In this document: in pieces, positions 1 through 7,418 of the stretch
Layout: every line of letters begins with the position of its first letter
How positions within the stretch are numbered: the stretch's first letter is position 1
Assembly: GCA_964562375.1 (NCBI GenBank)
Contig: CAZLSW010000059.1
Location: 1 to 20,261 of the forward strand
Source: JAJPXC01 sp964562375
GTDB lineage: Bacteria > Bacteroidota > Bacteroidia > Bacteroidales > Muribaculaceae
Length of the DNA stretch: 20,261 bases
Direction: 5' to 3'
Position numbers and translations under genes: made by a program
Notes under the pieces: model-generated
What the model saw: the letters and a program-made list of their open reading frames with translations, nothing else
The model's database searches: none
Told to the model about the DNA's origin: nothing

Positions 1-707
1 TTGAGCTCCTCCATGGTGATGCCGCACAACGTGGCGTAATGGGAATTCATTGAGAGGTCACGCAAGTTGTTGACGCCTGAAAACAGTGTGAGATGGCTGA
101 ATCGGGCGACACCCGTGATGAGAGCGAAACGGATGTACTCGTCGCAAGCCTTCAGTTGCACGAAAAGGTTGCGCAAGATGTCGGAATTGGCCTCCAATGT
201 AGGGGCATCGTGGATAGTTTCCAGCAGACCCTTGTCATATTCGTCAAATAGCAGCACCACACCCCGACCGCTCTGAAGATAGGATTTCTTTATCAAGTCG
301 GCAAATAGAGCTCCTATGGACGGGTCAAGCGTTTGTAGGGTTAATTCCATGTCGGAAGCCTGCTCCAGAATAATAGCCCTCAATCCTGTTTCCAGGGAAT
401 CGGGAGAAGTGGCGTCGATACGGTTCATATCGACATGAATCACGGCATGCCGGGTCCAATCTTTCTCTAGATTAGCAATAGCAAGCCCCGCGAATAGGTT
501 TTGGTCGCCCTGCCAGTAATATTTCAATGTGGAAAGCAAGAGGCTTTTGCCGAATCGGCGGGGACGGGACAAGAAAAAGCATTTACCGTTCTCATGTGCC
601 AGCTGGTACATGAGGCCGGTTTTGTCGATGTAGAGACAGTTGTCGTTGCGCAGGCTTTTGAAATCCTGATAGCCGATGGGGAGGCGAGGATTGTTGTTTG
701 GGGTCAT
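1..707 (-). CDS. AAA-ATPase-like protein (PF09820 family), N-terminal part
   Basis: The first 235 codons are present and the rest lies beyond the left edge. The start ATG opens MTPNNNPRLPIGYQDFKSLR, the usual beginning of this family (a short segment, then 'DKT' at residues 28-30). A Walker-A-like loop SRPRRFGKS lies at residues 47-55, a Walker B VVLLFDEYDK at about 150-159, and the family stretch TGVARFSHLTLFSGVNNL at about 198-215. Members are roughly 500-residue P-loop proteins, often ending in a PD-(D/E)XK nuclease-like domain, which is not visible here. They are abundant and often multi-copy in Bacteroidetes and their role is not settled; an accessory or defence-like role is inference. 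The gene is transcribed leftward, away from the 209-bp inverted repeat behind its promoter. Family assignment is firm; function is open. Confidence 0.9.
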   Translation of the reverse strand, partial: MTPNNNPRLPIGYQDFKSLRNDNCLYIDKTGLMYQLAHENGKCFFLSRPRRFGKSLLLSTLKYYWQGDQNLFAGLAIANLEKDWTRHAVIHVDMNRIDATSPDSLETGLRAIILEQASDMELTLQTLDPSIGALFADLIKKSYLQSGRGVVLLFDEYDKGLLETIHDAPTLEANSDILRNLFVQLKACDEYIRFALITGVARFSHLTLFSGVNNLRDLSMNSHYATLCGITMEEL

Positions 708-735
708 GGCTGAAAGCGTTTACATTTTCCAACCG

Positions 736-743
736 CAAAAATA
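736..743 (-). promoter_or_regulatory. Candidate -7 box of the AAA-ATPase gene
   Basis: Read on the minus strand, the octamer TATTTTTG fits the Bacteroidetes -7 consensus TAnnTTTG and lies 28 nt before the start codon. No convincing -33 TTG is seen 19-21 nt further up, so the call rests on the -7 box and its position. Confidence 0.45.
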
Positions 744-769
744 ATAAAAAATTCAACTTTCTCCGGTTT

Positions 770-978
770 GAAACCACGAATTAACACTAATGGACACTAA
801 TGAGTTAACTTGAAATCCAATAAATTTTAGAGAACTTACGCTCTTTAATTTACACTAATCCCGGTAGGAGTTTAGTATCGAAATTCGTGTTAATTCTTTG
901 CGCAGCAAAGCTTAATTTATGATTAAAATATAAGTTAAAGCACTGAATTAGTGAAATTTAGTGTTAATTCGTGGTTTC
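770..978. repeat. 209-bp inverted-repeat element (32-bp arms)
   Basis: The left arm (770-801) and right arm (947-978) are inverted copies. The outer 21 bp are perfect (gaaaccacgaattaacacta and one more base), then 4 mismatched positions, then 7 more matching. The 145-bp AT-rich interior holds further partial copies of the arm words: 'cactaat' near 849-857, 'ttcgtgttaattc' near 885-898, and a small hairpin ctttgc-gca-gcaaag at about 897-911. No reading frame is convincing inside. The size and terminal symmetry resemble a MITE or a large dispersed intergenic palindrome. No flanking target duplication was identified. It lies directly behind the AAA-ATPase promoter. Confidence 0.7.
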
Positions 979-1213
979 TCTAACCACAAGCGAAACTTAA
1001 ATTAAAAAACTCCAAGACCGCAATAATATTTGAACGGGCGCAATCAGCAAGATGTTGCAAATAACCCTGATGAGATCGAGACTATTTTCCAATCCTCAAT
1101 TGAGTAGGTTTGTTTATCTGTGTGTCGATGAACAACTGCTTGCGGCGGAATAAGGGAATTAAGGGAAGAGCGCAAAGCAAGAGAGGGGGAGGGGATTGCG
1201 GTAGAAAAGGGAG
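979..1213. other. Gene-free stretch
   Basis: No gene with family-like sequence is seen. A short plus-strand frame from about 1027 to the TAG at 1105-1107 reads like a protein tail (ends NPDEIETIFQSSIE) but has no ATG and is closed upstream by TAA at 1024. It may be a relic. From about 1180 the plus strand becomes rich in G-runs, continuing into the opposite strand of the small gene at 1214-1513. No clear terminator hairpin was found for the leftward operon that ends at 1214. Confidence 0.5.
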
Positions 1214-1513
1214 TCACCGGGGAAGAACGGGGGTTGGGTCTTCCAGGGGAGAGGGGCGATTGATTGGCTTGCGGGGGGAGGAGTTGGGCTTGGTTTTCTT
1301 ATCCTTGGTGGAAGAGCGTTTCTTCCGTTGGTGTTGATGGGTAGTGGTGTCCGCGCTGGTGATGACGGCTTGGATGGAGTCGGCCGGAATCGATTGTGTC
1401 AGGGTGGGGGTACTACAGCCACGGACGATTGCCACGGCGATAATAGCACAGGCCATGAGGGCCAATGCGATCATGAGCCCTCGGAATTCGCCGGTGGTGA
1501 GTTGTTGTTTCAT
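1214..1513 (-). CDS. Small one-helix membrane protein of unknown function
   Basis: A 99-residue protein that I do not recognise. One hydrophobic helix spans about residues 13-30 (LMIALALMACAIIAVAIV), then RGC, then a polar stretch, and from about residue 62 a very basic, proline-rich tail (RKKRSSTKDKKTK and onward). The lopsided amino-acid make-up with a real transmembrane helix argues for a coding frame rather than a chance one. It begins 11 nt after the stop of the last ABC permease on the same strand, so it is probably the last gene of the export operon, or read from its own promoter (see 1520-1550). It might be a small partner of the exporter; that is inference. The frame opposite to it is G-rich and not convincing. 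Confidence 0.6.
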   Translation of the reverse strand: MKQQLTTGEFRGLMIALALMACAIIAVAIVRGCSTPTLTQSIPADSIQAVITSADTTTHQHQRKKRSSTKDKKTKPNSSPRKPINRPSPLEDPTPVLPR

Positions 1514-1519
1514 CGCCCG

Positions 1520-1550
1520 CGAAGTTACGTTCTTTTTCGGTAAGTGGCAA
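1520..1550 (-). promoter_or_regulatory. Candidate internal promoter for the small membrane protein
   Basis: On the minus strand TTG (1550-1548), a 20-nt spacer, then TAACTTCG (1527-1520) match the Bacteroidetes -33/-7 layout. The TAA of the -7 box is also the stop codon of the upstream permease. Only 6 nt separate the box from the ATG, so a transcript from it would be leaderless or nearly so. It may be a chance match. Confidence 0.35.
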
Positions 1551-2634
1551 CAGCGGCGAGGCTGAAAGCGAGGGCGAAAGCGGCGAGGGCGAGGAATTGT
1601 GGGAGTTGGTCGGCAAGTGTTGCTCCGCGCAGGTAGGTGGCTCGCATGATATCGACGTAGTAGCGAGGTGGGATACCGTAGGTGACGCTACGCGCCCAGT
1701 CGGGCATCGATTCCACGGGGGTCATTAGTCCACTCATAAGGATGAACACCATCACGAAGAAGAACATCACGAGCATGGATTGCTGCATGGTGTCGGAGAA
1801 GTTGGCGATGACAAGGGCCATTGACGACATGAGGATAATCATGAGGGCGGAGGCTAGGTAGATGACGGCCCAGTTGCCTTGTGGCCAAAGGTTCCACACC
1901 AAACCGGCGATTACCATGGCGATTGTGAGGATGAGAAGGCCGATAGCCCAGTAGGGTATTACTTTGCCGAGGGTGAAGGTGAGTTGGAATACGGGGGAGA
2001 CGTTGATTTGCTCGATTGTGCCACGTTCTTTTTCGCCCACGATGTTGAGGGCTGGGAGAAAGCCGCATATCATCACTAGGAGCATGATCATCAGGGCAGG
2101 GATCATGAAGTGGCGGTAGTCGAAGGTGGGGTTGAAGAGGTAGGTGGTGGAAGGAGCCACTGAGGTAAAACCGTGGTGCGCATTGGCACCAGGGGATTGT
2201 TGCAGTCGAGGAGCTATGATTTGGGTGACGTATTGTGAGCCGAGGGAGGCTTGGGTGGCGTTTACGGCGTTGGCGCTGACGGAGATGGTGAGAGGTTGGG
2301 AGGTCGCTAAGGATTTGTCGAGTCCGCGGGGGATTTCGACTATTACATCGGCTTGGTCGTTTTCCATCATTTCCAAGGCTCGCTCACGGGTGCCTACGAC
2401 TGCTTGGAGGGTGGTGTATTCGTTGGCGTTGATGTCCGAGATAATACGGCGCGAGATGGAGGAGTGGTCCTGGTCAACCACCACCACTGGTACGTGCCTC
2501 ACTTCCATGGAGGTGACCAGTGGCATCACGAGCATCACCATCAAGGGGAACATGAGGATGAGCCGCGGCAAGAAGGGATTGGCGCGTAGCTGGCGTAGCT
2601 CTTTTATGAGGATGGCCCGTAGGGAGGTGGTCAT
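1525..2634 (-). CDS. ABC-2 type permease, second subunit (YbhR-like)
   Basis: A 369-residue integral-membrane subunit of an ABC-2 exporter. The N-terminus MTTSLRAILIKELRQLRANP is the typical cytoplasmic amphipathic entry, followed by a first helix (LILMFPLMVMLVMPLV), a large periplasmic domain with the motif VVVVDQDHSSISRRI, and five or so further helices from about residue 175 to the end (for example FMIPALMIMLLVMICGF, then NIVGEKERGTIEQINVSP, a family hallmark). The frame is open for 218 codons further upstream, but that part is a shadow of the preceding permease. The chosen ATG overlaps the previous stop as ATGA, which fits translational coupling. It should pair with the neighbouring permease as a heterodimer served by the tandem ATPase. 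Confidence 0.93.
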   Translation of the reverse strand: MTTSLRAILIKELRQLRANPFLPRLILMFPLMVMLVMPLVTSMEVRHVPVVVVDQDHSSISRRIISDINANEYTTLQAVVGTRERALEMMENDQADVIVEIPRGLDKSLATSQPLTISVSANAVNATQASLGSQYVTQIIAPRLQQSPGANAHHGFTSVAPSTTYLFNPTFDYRHFMIPALMIMLLVMICGFLPALNIVGEKERGTIEQINVSPVFQLTFTLGKVIPYWAIGLLILTIAMVIAGLVWNLWPQGNWAVIYLASALMIILMSSMALVIANFSDTMQQSMLVMFFFVMVFILMSGLMTPVESMPDWARSVTYGIPPRYYVDIMRATYLRGATLADQLPQFLALAAFALAFSLAAVATYRKRT

Positions 2635-3701
2635 TGTAATCGGTCGTTGAATTTTCGAGCAGCCACCGTGAAGATGAGCGCGGTGGTTGCGGCGAGGATT
2701 GACACTTCGAGGATGATGTCGCCCAGGGTGAGGCCCTGGATCATGAGCTTGCGCATGGCGGCGATGTACCATCGGGCGGGGACGATAGCCGATATCTGCT
2801 TTAGGATGACGGGGAGGTTGTCGATTGGGAACATGAGGCCCGAGAGCATCACCACGGGCATAATCATCACCATTCCGCATATAAGCATGGCCATCACTTG
2901 ATTGGAGGAGATGGTGGAGACGAGTAGGCCGAATCCCAAGGATAGAATAACGTAGAGAAGAGTGACGAGGACAATGGGGGCGGCTCCGGCTGTCATGGGG
3001 ACGTCGAGCGCGTATCGAGCGATAACCAACACGAGGGTGAGGTCGATGCATGAGAGGACGAAGAACGGCACCATTTTGCTCACGATAATCTGCCATGGAC
3101 GCGCGGGGGAGACGAGTAGTAGTTCCATTGTCCCAGTCTCTTTCTCCCGGACAATAGCTACGGCGGTCATCAAGGCGCACACCAGCAGAAAGAGCATACC
3201 CATGATTCCTGGGACGAAGTTGTAACCGCTTTTGAGTTGGGGGTTGTAGAGCATGCGGGTTTCCACCCCGCCGTGACCGACAGGGCATTCAACGGCCATG
3301 GTTACATCCTGGGAGAGGATGGATTGGATATAAGATTGGGAGGATTGGGCGATGTTGGGATTGGACGCGTCGACGAGTATTTGGACGTCGCCGGGATTGC
3401 GGCCGAAGACGACTGCGGCTTGTGCGGCGCCACTGCGGAGGGCTTCGTGCACTTGGGATACGGGCACACTGCCCACGATGGTGATATACGGGTTAGCCTC
3501 GAGGCGGTCGACGGCTTGGCGATTGGCTTCGGTGTAGGTTTGCCAAGCCACGGCCACGTTCACTTGGTTGACCTCGGTGGATATGGCGAATCCGAAGAGG
3601 AGCATCTGCACCACGGGAATTGCGAGCACGACCAGTAGCATGCGGCGGTCGCGCAGCACGTGCAGGGTCTCTTTGCGTATCATGGCCAAGAGTCTAGTCA
3701 C
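2631..3701 (-). CDS. ABC-2 type permease, first subunit (YbhS-like)
   Basis: A 356-residue ABC-2 permease. It starts with GTG (MTRLLAMIRKETLHVLRDRR), overlapping the ATPase stop by 8 nt. An in-frame ATG six codons later is possible, but the GTG start reproduces the usual 'M.RLLA.I.KE' opening of the family. The first helix (LLVVLAIPVVQMLLFGFAI) is followed by a periplasmic domain to about residue 170, then the helix block with IVREKETGTMELLLVSP, the conserved loop before the second helix, and LSGLMFPIDNLP near the last periplasmic turn. It is the partner of the next gene downstream. Substrate is unknown from sequence; in E. coli the related YbhFSR handles tetracyclines and monovalent cations. 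Confidence 0.93.
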   Translation of the reverse strand: MTRLLAMIRKETLHVLRDRRMLLVVLAIPVVQMLLFGFAISTEVNQVNVAVAWQTYTEANRQAVDRLEANPYITIVGSVPVSQVHEALRSGAAQAAVVFGRNPGDVQILVDASNPNIAQSSQSYIQSILSQDVTMAVECPVGHGGVETRMLYNPQLKSGYNFVPGIMGMLFLLVCALMTAVAIVREKETGTMELLLVSPARPWQIIVSKMVPFFVLSCIDLTLVLVIARYALDVPMTAGAAPIVLVTLLYVILSLGFGLLVSTISSNQVMAMLICGMVMIMPVVMLSGLMFPIDNLPVILKQISAIVPARWYIAAMRKLMIQGLTLGDIILEVSILAATTALIFTVAARKFNDRLQ

Positions 3702-5196
3702 TGCGTTGGCCCTCCCTTGCCAGTAGGTAGAACACTTGTTGCATGGTGGAAGCGTTGAACTGTGTTTTGAGTTGGGCCGGGGTGCCTATGGCGGCTATCC
3801 GTCCGTCAACCATGATTGATACACGGTCGCATAGCTCGGCTTCGTCCATGTAATGGGTTGTGACGAAGATGGTAACGCCTCGGGCAGCGGCTGAGCGTAT
3901 AAGGTCCCAGAATTGGCGTCGCACTACGGGATCGACTCCTCCCGTTGGCTCGTCGAGGAACACGATCGATGGATCGTGGAGCATGGCCACGGCGAAAGCC
4001 AGCTTTTGTTTCCAGCCCAGTGGGATGTCGGCCACTTTTTCATTGCGACGGTGGTAGAATCGGAGTTCTTCGAGCAGTCGTCGGCCGTTTCTTTCGATGT
4101 CATTAGGTCGCATGCCGTAGATTCCGCCGAAGAATTGGATGTTTTGCCACACACTTAGGTCGTCGTAGAGGGAAAATCGCTGGCTCATATATCCGATTTT
4201 GCGCTTGATAAGCTCGCCTTGGGTAATAATATCGCAATCAGCTACTTGGCCGCTACCTTCTGAAGGGTTACTTAAACCCGTGAGCATGCGCATGGCCGTG
4301 GTTTTGCCGGCTCCGTTGGCTCCAAGGAAGCCGAATATTTCTCCCTTAGCGACGCTGAAAGAGATTTGGTCGACGGCGGTAAAGTCGCCAAATCGCTTGG
4401 TGAGGCCTTGGACTGAGATGGAGGGACCCTGCGGTGATCCGCAGGGCACGCGACCGACAAGGGATGGGGGAGTGGCGGGGGATTGCTCGCCCATGAGCTT
4501 GATGAAGACGTCCTCGACAGTGGGGCATTGGTGGGTGATAAGGAGGTTGTCGGGGGTGTCGGTTTCCATGATTCGGCCCTGGTTGATCAGGGCAACACGC
4601 TGGCATCGGTGAGCCTCGTCCATATAGGGGGTGGAGGCGAGGATTACGATACCTTGGGAGCGGAGGTCGTAGAGGAGGTCCCAGAATTCTTGGCGGCTCA
4701 CGGCGTCGACACCGGTCGTTGGCTCGTCGAGGAGCAGTACCTTAGGGCGGTGGATTAGGGCGCAACAGAGTGCGAGTTTCTGCTTCATTCCTCCCGATAG
4801 CTTGCCTGCGGGGCGCTTGGCAAAGGGTGCGATTTGCTCGTATACGGGGGCGATCAGCTCATAACCTTTCTTAACGGGAACACCAAACACGGAGGCGTAA
4901 AATTCGATATTCTCACGGATGGAGAGGTCGGGGTAGAGGGCGAATCGTCCTGGCATGTAACCGATGGAGGCTCTCACCAGTCGGCGAGCCTGCTCGACGT
5001 CGTTGCCTGCTACCGTAGCGGTGCCTTTGTCGGGAAGGAGCAGGGTGGCGAGGATGCGGAAGAGGGTGGTTTTGCCCGCACCGTCCGGACCGATGAGGCC
5101 CACAATCTCGCCTTGCTCCACCGAAAGGGAGACATCGTCCAAGGCTTTCACCGAGCCGTAACTCTTGCTAACATTATTAATGGTTATCGCAGCCAC
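3694..5196 (-). CDS. Tandem ABC transporter ATPase (YbhF-like, two nucleotide-binding domains)
   Basis: A single 500-residue chain with two ATPase domains. In domain 1, Walker A is GPDGAGKT (36-43), the signature LSGGMKQKL (133-141) and Walker B LLLDEPTTGVD. In domain 2, Walker A is GANGAGKT (292-299), Walker B is VFLDEPTGGVD and the H-loop is TTHYMDE. The second signature is changed to IPLGWKQKL, a degeneration I recall in YbhF relatives rather than a mutation. There is no suitable ATG; the likely start is GTG (MAAITINNVSKSYG), with a TTG two codons earlier that already lies in the heptamer array. The linker (about residues 236-258) holds VPCGSPQGP, encoded by an 8-bp-stem palindrome. It energises the two permeases encoded next. 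The exact start is uncertain by two codons. Confidence 0.94.
   Translation of the reverse strand: MAAITINNVSKSYGSVKALDDVSLSVEQGEIVGLIGPDGAGKTTLFRILATLLLPDKGTATVAGNDVEQARRLVRASIGYMPGRFALYPDLSIRENIEFYASVFGVPVKKGYELIAPVYEQIAPFAKRPAGKLSGGMKQKLALCCALIHRPKVLLLDEPTTGVDAVSRQEFWDLLYDLRSQGIVILASTPYMDEAHRCQRVALINQGRIMETDTPDNLLITHQCPTVEDVFIKLMGEQSPATPPSLVGRVPCGSPQGPSISVQGLTKRFGDFTAVDQISFSVAKGEIFGFLGANGAGKTTAMRMLTGLSNPSEGSGQVADCDIITQGELIKRKIGYMSQRFSLYDDLSVWQNIQFFGGIYGMRPNDIERNGRRLLEELRFYHRRNEKVADIPLGWKQKLAFAVAMLHDPSIVFLDEPTGGVDPVVRRQFWDLIRSAAARGVTIFVTTHYMDEAELCDRVSIMVDGRIAAIGTPAQLKTQFNASTMQQVFYLLAREGQRSD
4427..4446. repeat. Palindrome inside the ATPase linker, REP-like
   Basis: The 20-nt sequence ccctgcgg-tgat-ccgcaggg is a perfect 8-bp stem with a 4-nt loop, followed by 'cac'. 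It falls exactly between the two ABC domains and encodes part of VPCGSPQGP. It closely resembles the intergenic hairpin at 8213-8232 (ccccgcgg-cgaa-ccgcgggg, also followed by 'cac'): same stem length, same loop length, and the same GGGCAC exit. Confidence 0.7.
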
Positions 5197-5199
5197 AAT

Positions 5200-5248
5200 C
5201 AACTAACAACTAACAACTAACAACTAACAACTAACAACTAACAACTAC
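5200..5248. repeat. Heptamer tandem repeat, seven copies
   Basis: The unit caactaa (plus strand; TTAGTTG on the coding strand) is repeated six times without error from 5200 to 5241, and a seventh copy (5242-5248) differs in its last base. The array fills the gap between the stop of the membrane-fusion protein, which lies inside the last copy, and the start of the ATPase, which touches the first. The unit length is not a multiple of three, so copy-number change would shift spacing and frame by 7 nt. Confidence 0.95.
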
Positions 5249-6138
5249 AACACCACATTCCCCGTAAGACCGATTTTGAGGGAGTGGTCAGTGTTGGGGA
5301 CAGAGATTTTGACAACGTACACGAGATTGGCGCGGGAGTCGGCTGTCTGGATGGTTTTGGGGGTAAATTCGCTTTGGGTGGCAATATAGGTGATAGTGCC
5401 ATCATAGTAGCGAGTGTTGCCGGCGCCATAGTCGGCTATAACCTTCACTTTTTGGCCTAATTTAATGTCTTGTAGCTGGTCGCTGGTGAAGTAGGCCCGG
5501 AGGTAGATGTTGGAGATGTCGGCGAGTTTCACCAACGGTGTTCCAAAGGCGGCCACTTCTCCAGGTTCGGCGTATTTGGCAAGGACGGTGCCTGAGATGG
5601 GGGCAAGGATGGAGGATTTTGCGATTTTGTCGTCGATGGCTGCCAATTGGGTATCAATAGCCTCGGCTTTGCTCGTGGTGGAAGTGGTGGTGGTGGAGAG
5701 TTGGGAAAGGAGCGCGTCAAGCTGACCTTTAAGGGAGGCTACTTGTGTGTTGAGGTTGTCTAATTGCTGTTGAGTTGCGGCTCCAGCGGCGAGGAGTCGG
5801 GCGATACGGTCACGATCGGTGGTGGCTCCAGAGATTTGCTCGCGTAGGGATTGGGCTTGTTTTTGGATGTCCGGTAGCGACTCCATCAGGGCTTGACGTT
5901 GGAGAATGAGTTCGCCACGCTGTAGGGAGAGTTGCACAGTGTCGATTTGACCGATGATTTGGCCTTTGGTTGCACTATCGCCTTCCTCGACGTTGAGCCA
6001 TAGGATTTTACCTGTTGCCTCGGAGGAAACTGTCACCTCAGTGGCCTCGAATGTACCCTGGGCGTCGAAGTCGTTTGATGATGAACAAGACGCGATCAGG
6101 AAGATAAAGCAAAGGTAGAGATATCGTAGGGTTTTCAT
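5245..6138 (-). CDS. HlyD-family membrane-fusion lipoprotein (YbhG-like)
   Basis: A 297-residue periplasmic adaptor. The N-terminus is a lipoprotein signal, with hydrophobic YLYLCFIFLIASC and the lipobox IASC at Cys18. A biotinyl-lipoyl half-motif (GKILWLNVEEGDSATKGQII) comes at about 43-62, then a long helical hairpin (about 70-175, rich in Q, L and A), then the second lipoyl half (SSILAPISGTVLAKYAEPGE), and a beta-barrel region ending KIGLTGNVVL. It should bridge the ABC permeases in the inner membrane and the TolC-like protein encoded just upstream. The start ATG overlaps the preceding stop (ATGA). The stop codon lies in the heptamer array, so the extreme C-terminus may have been trimmed by it; that is inference. 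Confidence 0.93.
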   Translation of the reverse strand: MKTLRYLYLCFIFLIASCSSSNDFDAQGTFEATEVTVSSEATGKILWLNVEEGDSATKGQIIGQIDTVQLSLQRGELILQRQALMESLPDIQKQAQSLREQISGATTDRDRIARLLAAGAATQQQLDNLNTQVASLKGQLDALLSQLSTTTTSTTSKAEAIDTQLAAIDDKIAKSSILAPISGTVLAKYAEPGEVAAFGTPLVKLADISNIYLRAYFTSDQLQDIKLGQKVKVIADYGAGNTRYYDGTITYIATQSEFTPKTIQTADSRANLVYVVKISVPNTDHSLKIGLTGNVVL

Positions 6139-7418
6139 TGGTTCAAAGTGTTTTGGAGTGAATATTGGGCTTTTAACATCTCAATGTAGTGGCTTTCGGC
6201 TGCGATGATCGCGTTGCGCTCGTCGGTGATGCGCAGGAGCAAGTCGGTAGGCTCGACAATACCCTCTCGGAGACGCGCCTCGGAGGCCATACGCACGCGT
6301 TGTCGAAGGGCAACTATCTCACCGTCGGCTTGGGAGATGTCGCTAAGTCGTTGGATATCGGCACGTTGCCGGGTGGCTTGGAGAGAGGTGCTGAACTGGA
6401 ACACGTCCTTGGCGACATCCACCCTCTGGCGTTGGGCTTCTATTTGGGATAGTTTCCCTTTGCGCGTGTATAGTTCGCCTATCGACCAAGAGGCTGACAA
6501 TCCGATTGTTGCACCCCATTTTGGCTCGCGGTTGATCATCGCCTCCATGAAGTTGGCACCGGGGTAACCCCATGATCCTTGGGCGAATGCCCCGACTGTG
6601 GGGAGCAGCGACGCCTTCACTTGCTGTTCTTGGGCATTGAGTGAGGCTTGTCGAGCGTCAAGCAGCTGCCATTCAGGACGTTGGGAGGCGGAATCGTCGA
6701 CTGGCAGGAGAAGCTGTGAAGGGATTTCCAGCGATTCCTGTCCGTCGGTTCCAAGGTAGAGACCCAAAACCTTGCGATAGGCGGCGATAGTAGCTGACAC
6801 TGAGGCGATTTGTTGGCGTGTGGAAAGCTGGTCAACGGCGATAGCGTCGGCATCCGAGAGCATGGCGGCTCCGTTTTCAACAAGGGTGTTCACTCGGTCG
6901 AGGTTGGCCTGCAAGAGTGTATCTGTTTGCTCGAGGGTGGATTTCTGCCTCTCCATCAGTAAGATAGAAAAGAAAAGGTCGTCGATTCGAGAGCGCAGGT
7001 TGTATAATTCAACTTCATTGGATAGAGCGTCCTCGCGGCTCTGGGCCTTGATAATGTCCTTGGAGGCTGAGACGCGACCGCCGTCGTAGATTATTTGTGT
7101 GATGTCCAAGGTGGCTTTATACTGCCAATGAGCCAAGCCTTGGAGGTTGAGCCCTCGTTGCTGGAGTATCTCGCTGAGCACGTCGGGATAGGATGCCACG
7201 GTGGATTGCCACACTCCCTGTGCGCCGAGAGTAGGCTGGGGGAGCCATGCTTTTTGGGCGTTGCGGAGATTGTATTGCTCAGTTAACTCAATCAACTGGT
7301 AGTCGCGCACGAGGGGGTATCGCTCGGTTGCCTGCTGTCGGGCTTCGCCAAGCGTCAGGGCAGAGCATGGCGCAAAGCCAAGCATGGCCATGAACAATAT
7401 AGTCAACAGTAATCTCAT
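6135..7418 (-). CDS. TolC-family outer-membrane efflux protein
   Basis: A 427-residue protein with a signal peptide (MRLLLTILFMAMLGFAPCSA) followed by LTLGEARQQATERYPLVRDY, the standard opening of OEP/TolC-family proteins in Bacteroidetes. The body is long amphipathic helices in two repeats, with turns such as YDGGRVSASKDI (near 110) and WSIGELYTRKGKL (near 310), where the beta-barrel strands sit, and a C-terminal helix RVRMASEARLREGIVEPTDLL, a conserved TolC repeat end. It forms the outer-membrane duct for the exporter. Its position between the regulator and the adaptor, with ATGA overlaps on both sides, shows it belongs to this operon. The E. coli cluster lacks its own TolC gene, so this is a self-contained version. 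Confidence 0.93.
   Translation of the reverse strand: MRLLLTILFMAMLGFAPCSALTLGEARQQATERYPLVRDYQLIELTEQYNLRNAQKAWLPQPTLGAQGVWQSTVASYPDVLSEILQQRGLNLQGLAHWQYKATLDITQIIYDGGRVSASKDIIKAQSREDALSNEVELYNLRSRIDDLFFSILLMERQKSTLEQTDTLLQANLDRVNTLVENGAAMLSDADAIAVDQLSTRQQIASVSATIAAYRKVLGLYLGTDGQESLEIPSQLLLPVDDSASQRPEWQLLDARQASLNAQEQQVKASLLPTVGAFAQGSWGYPGANFMEAMINREPKWGATIGLSASWSIGELYTRKGKLSQIEAQRQRVDVAKDVFQFSTSLQATRQRADIQRLSDISQADGEIVALRQRVRMASEARLREGIVEPTDLLLRITDERNAIIAAESHYIEMLKAQYSLQNTLNQ

Noticed and set aside
1110..1337. 75-codon plus-strand frame rich in Gly and Arg
   Set aside because: It is mostly the G-rich opposite strand of the proline/lysine-rich small gene and has no family likeness.
2635..3288. 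Upstream extension of the second ABC permease by 218 codons
   Set aside because: The added part lies wholly within the first permease gene in another frame, is rich in Arg, His and Pro, and has no membrane or family features. The ATG in the ATGA overlap is the natural start.
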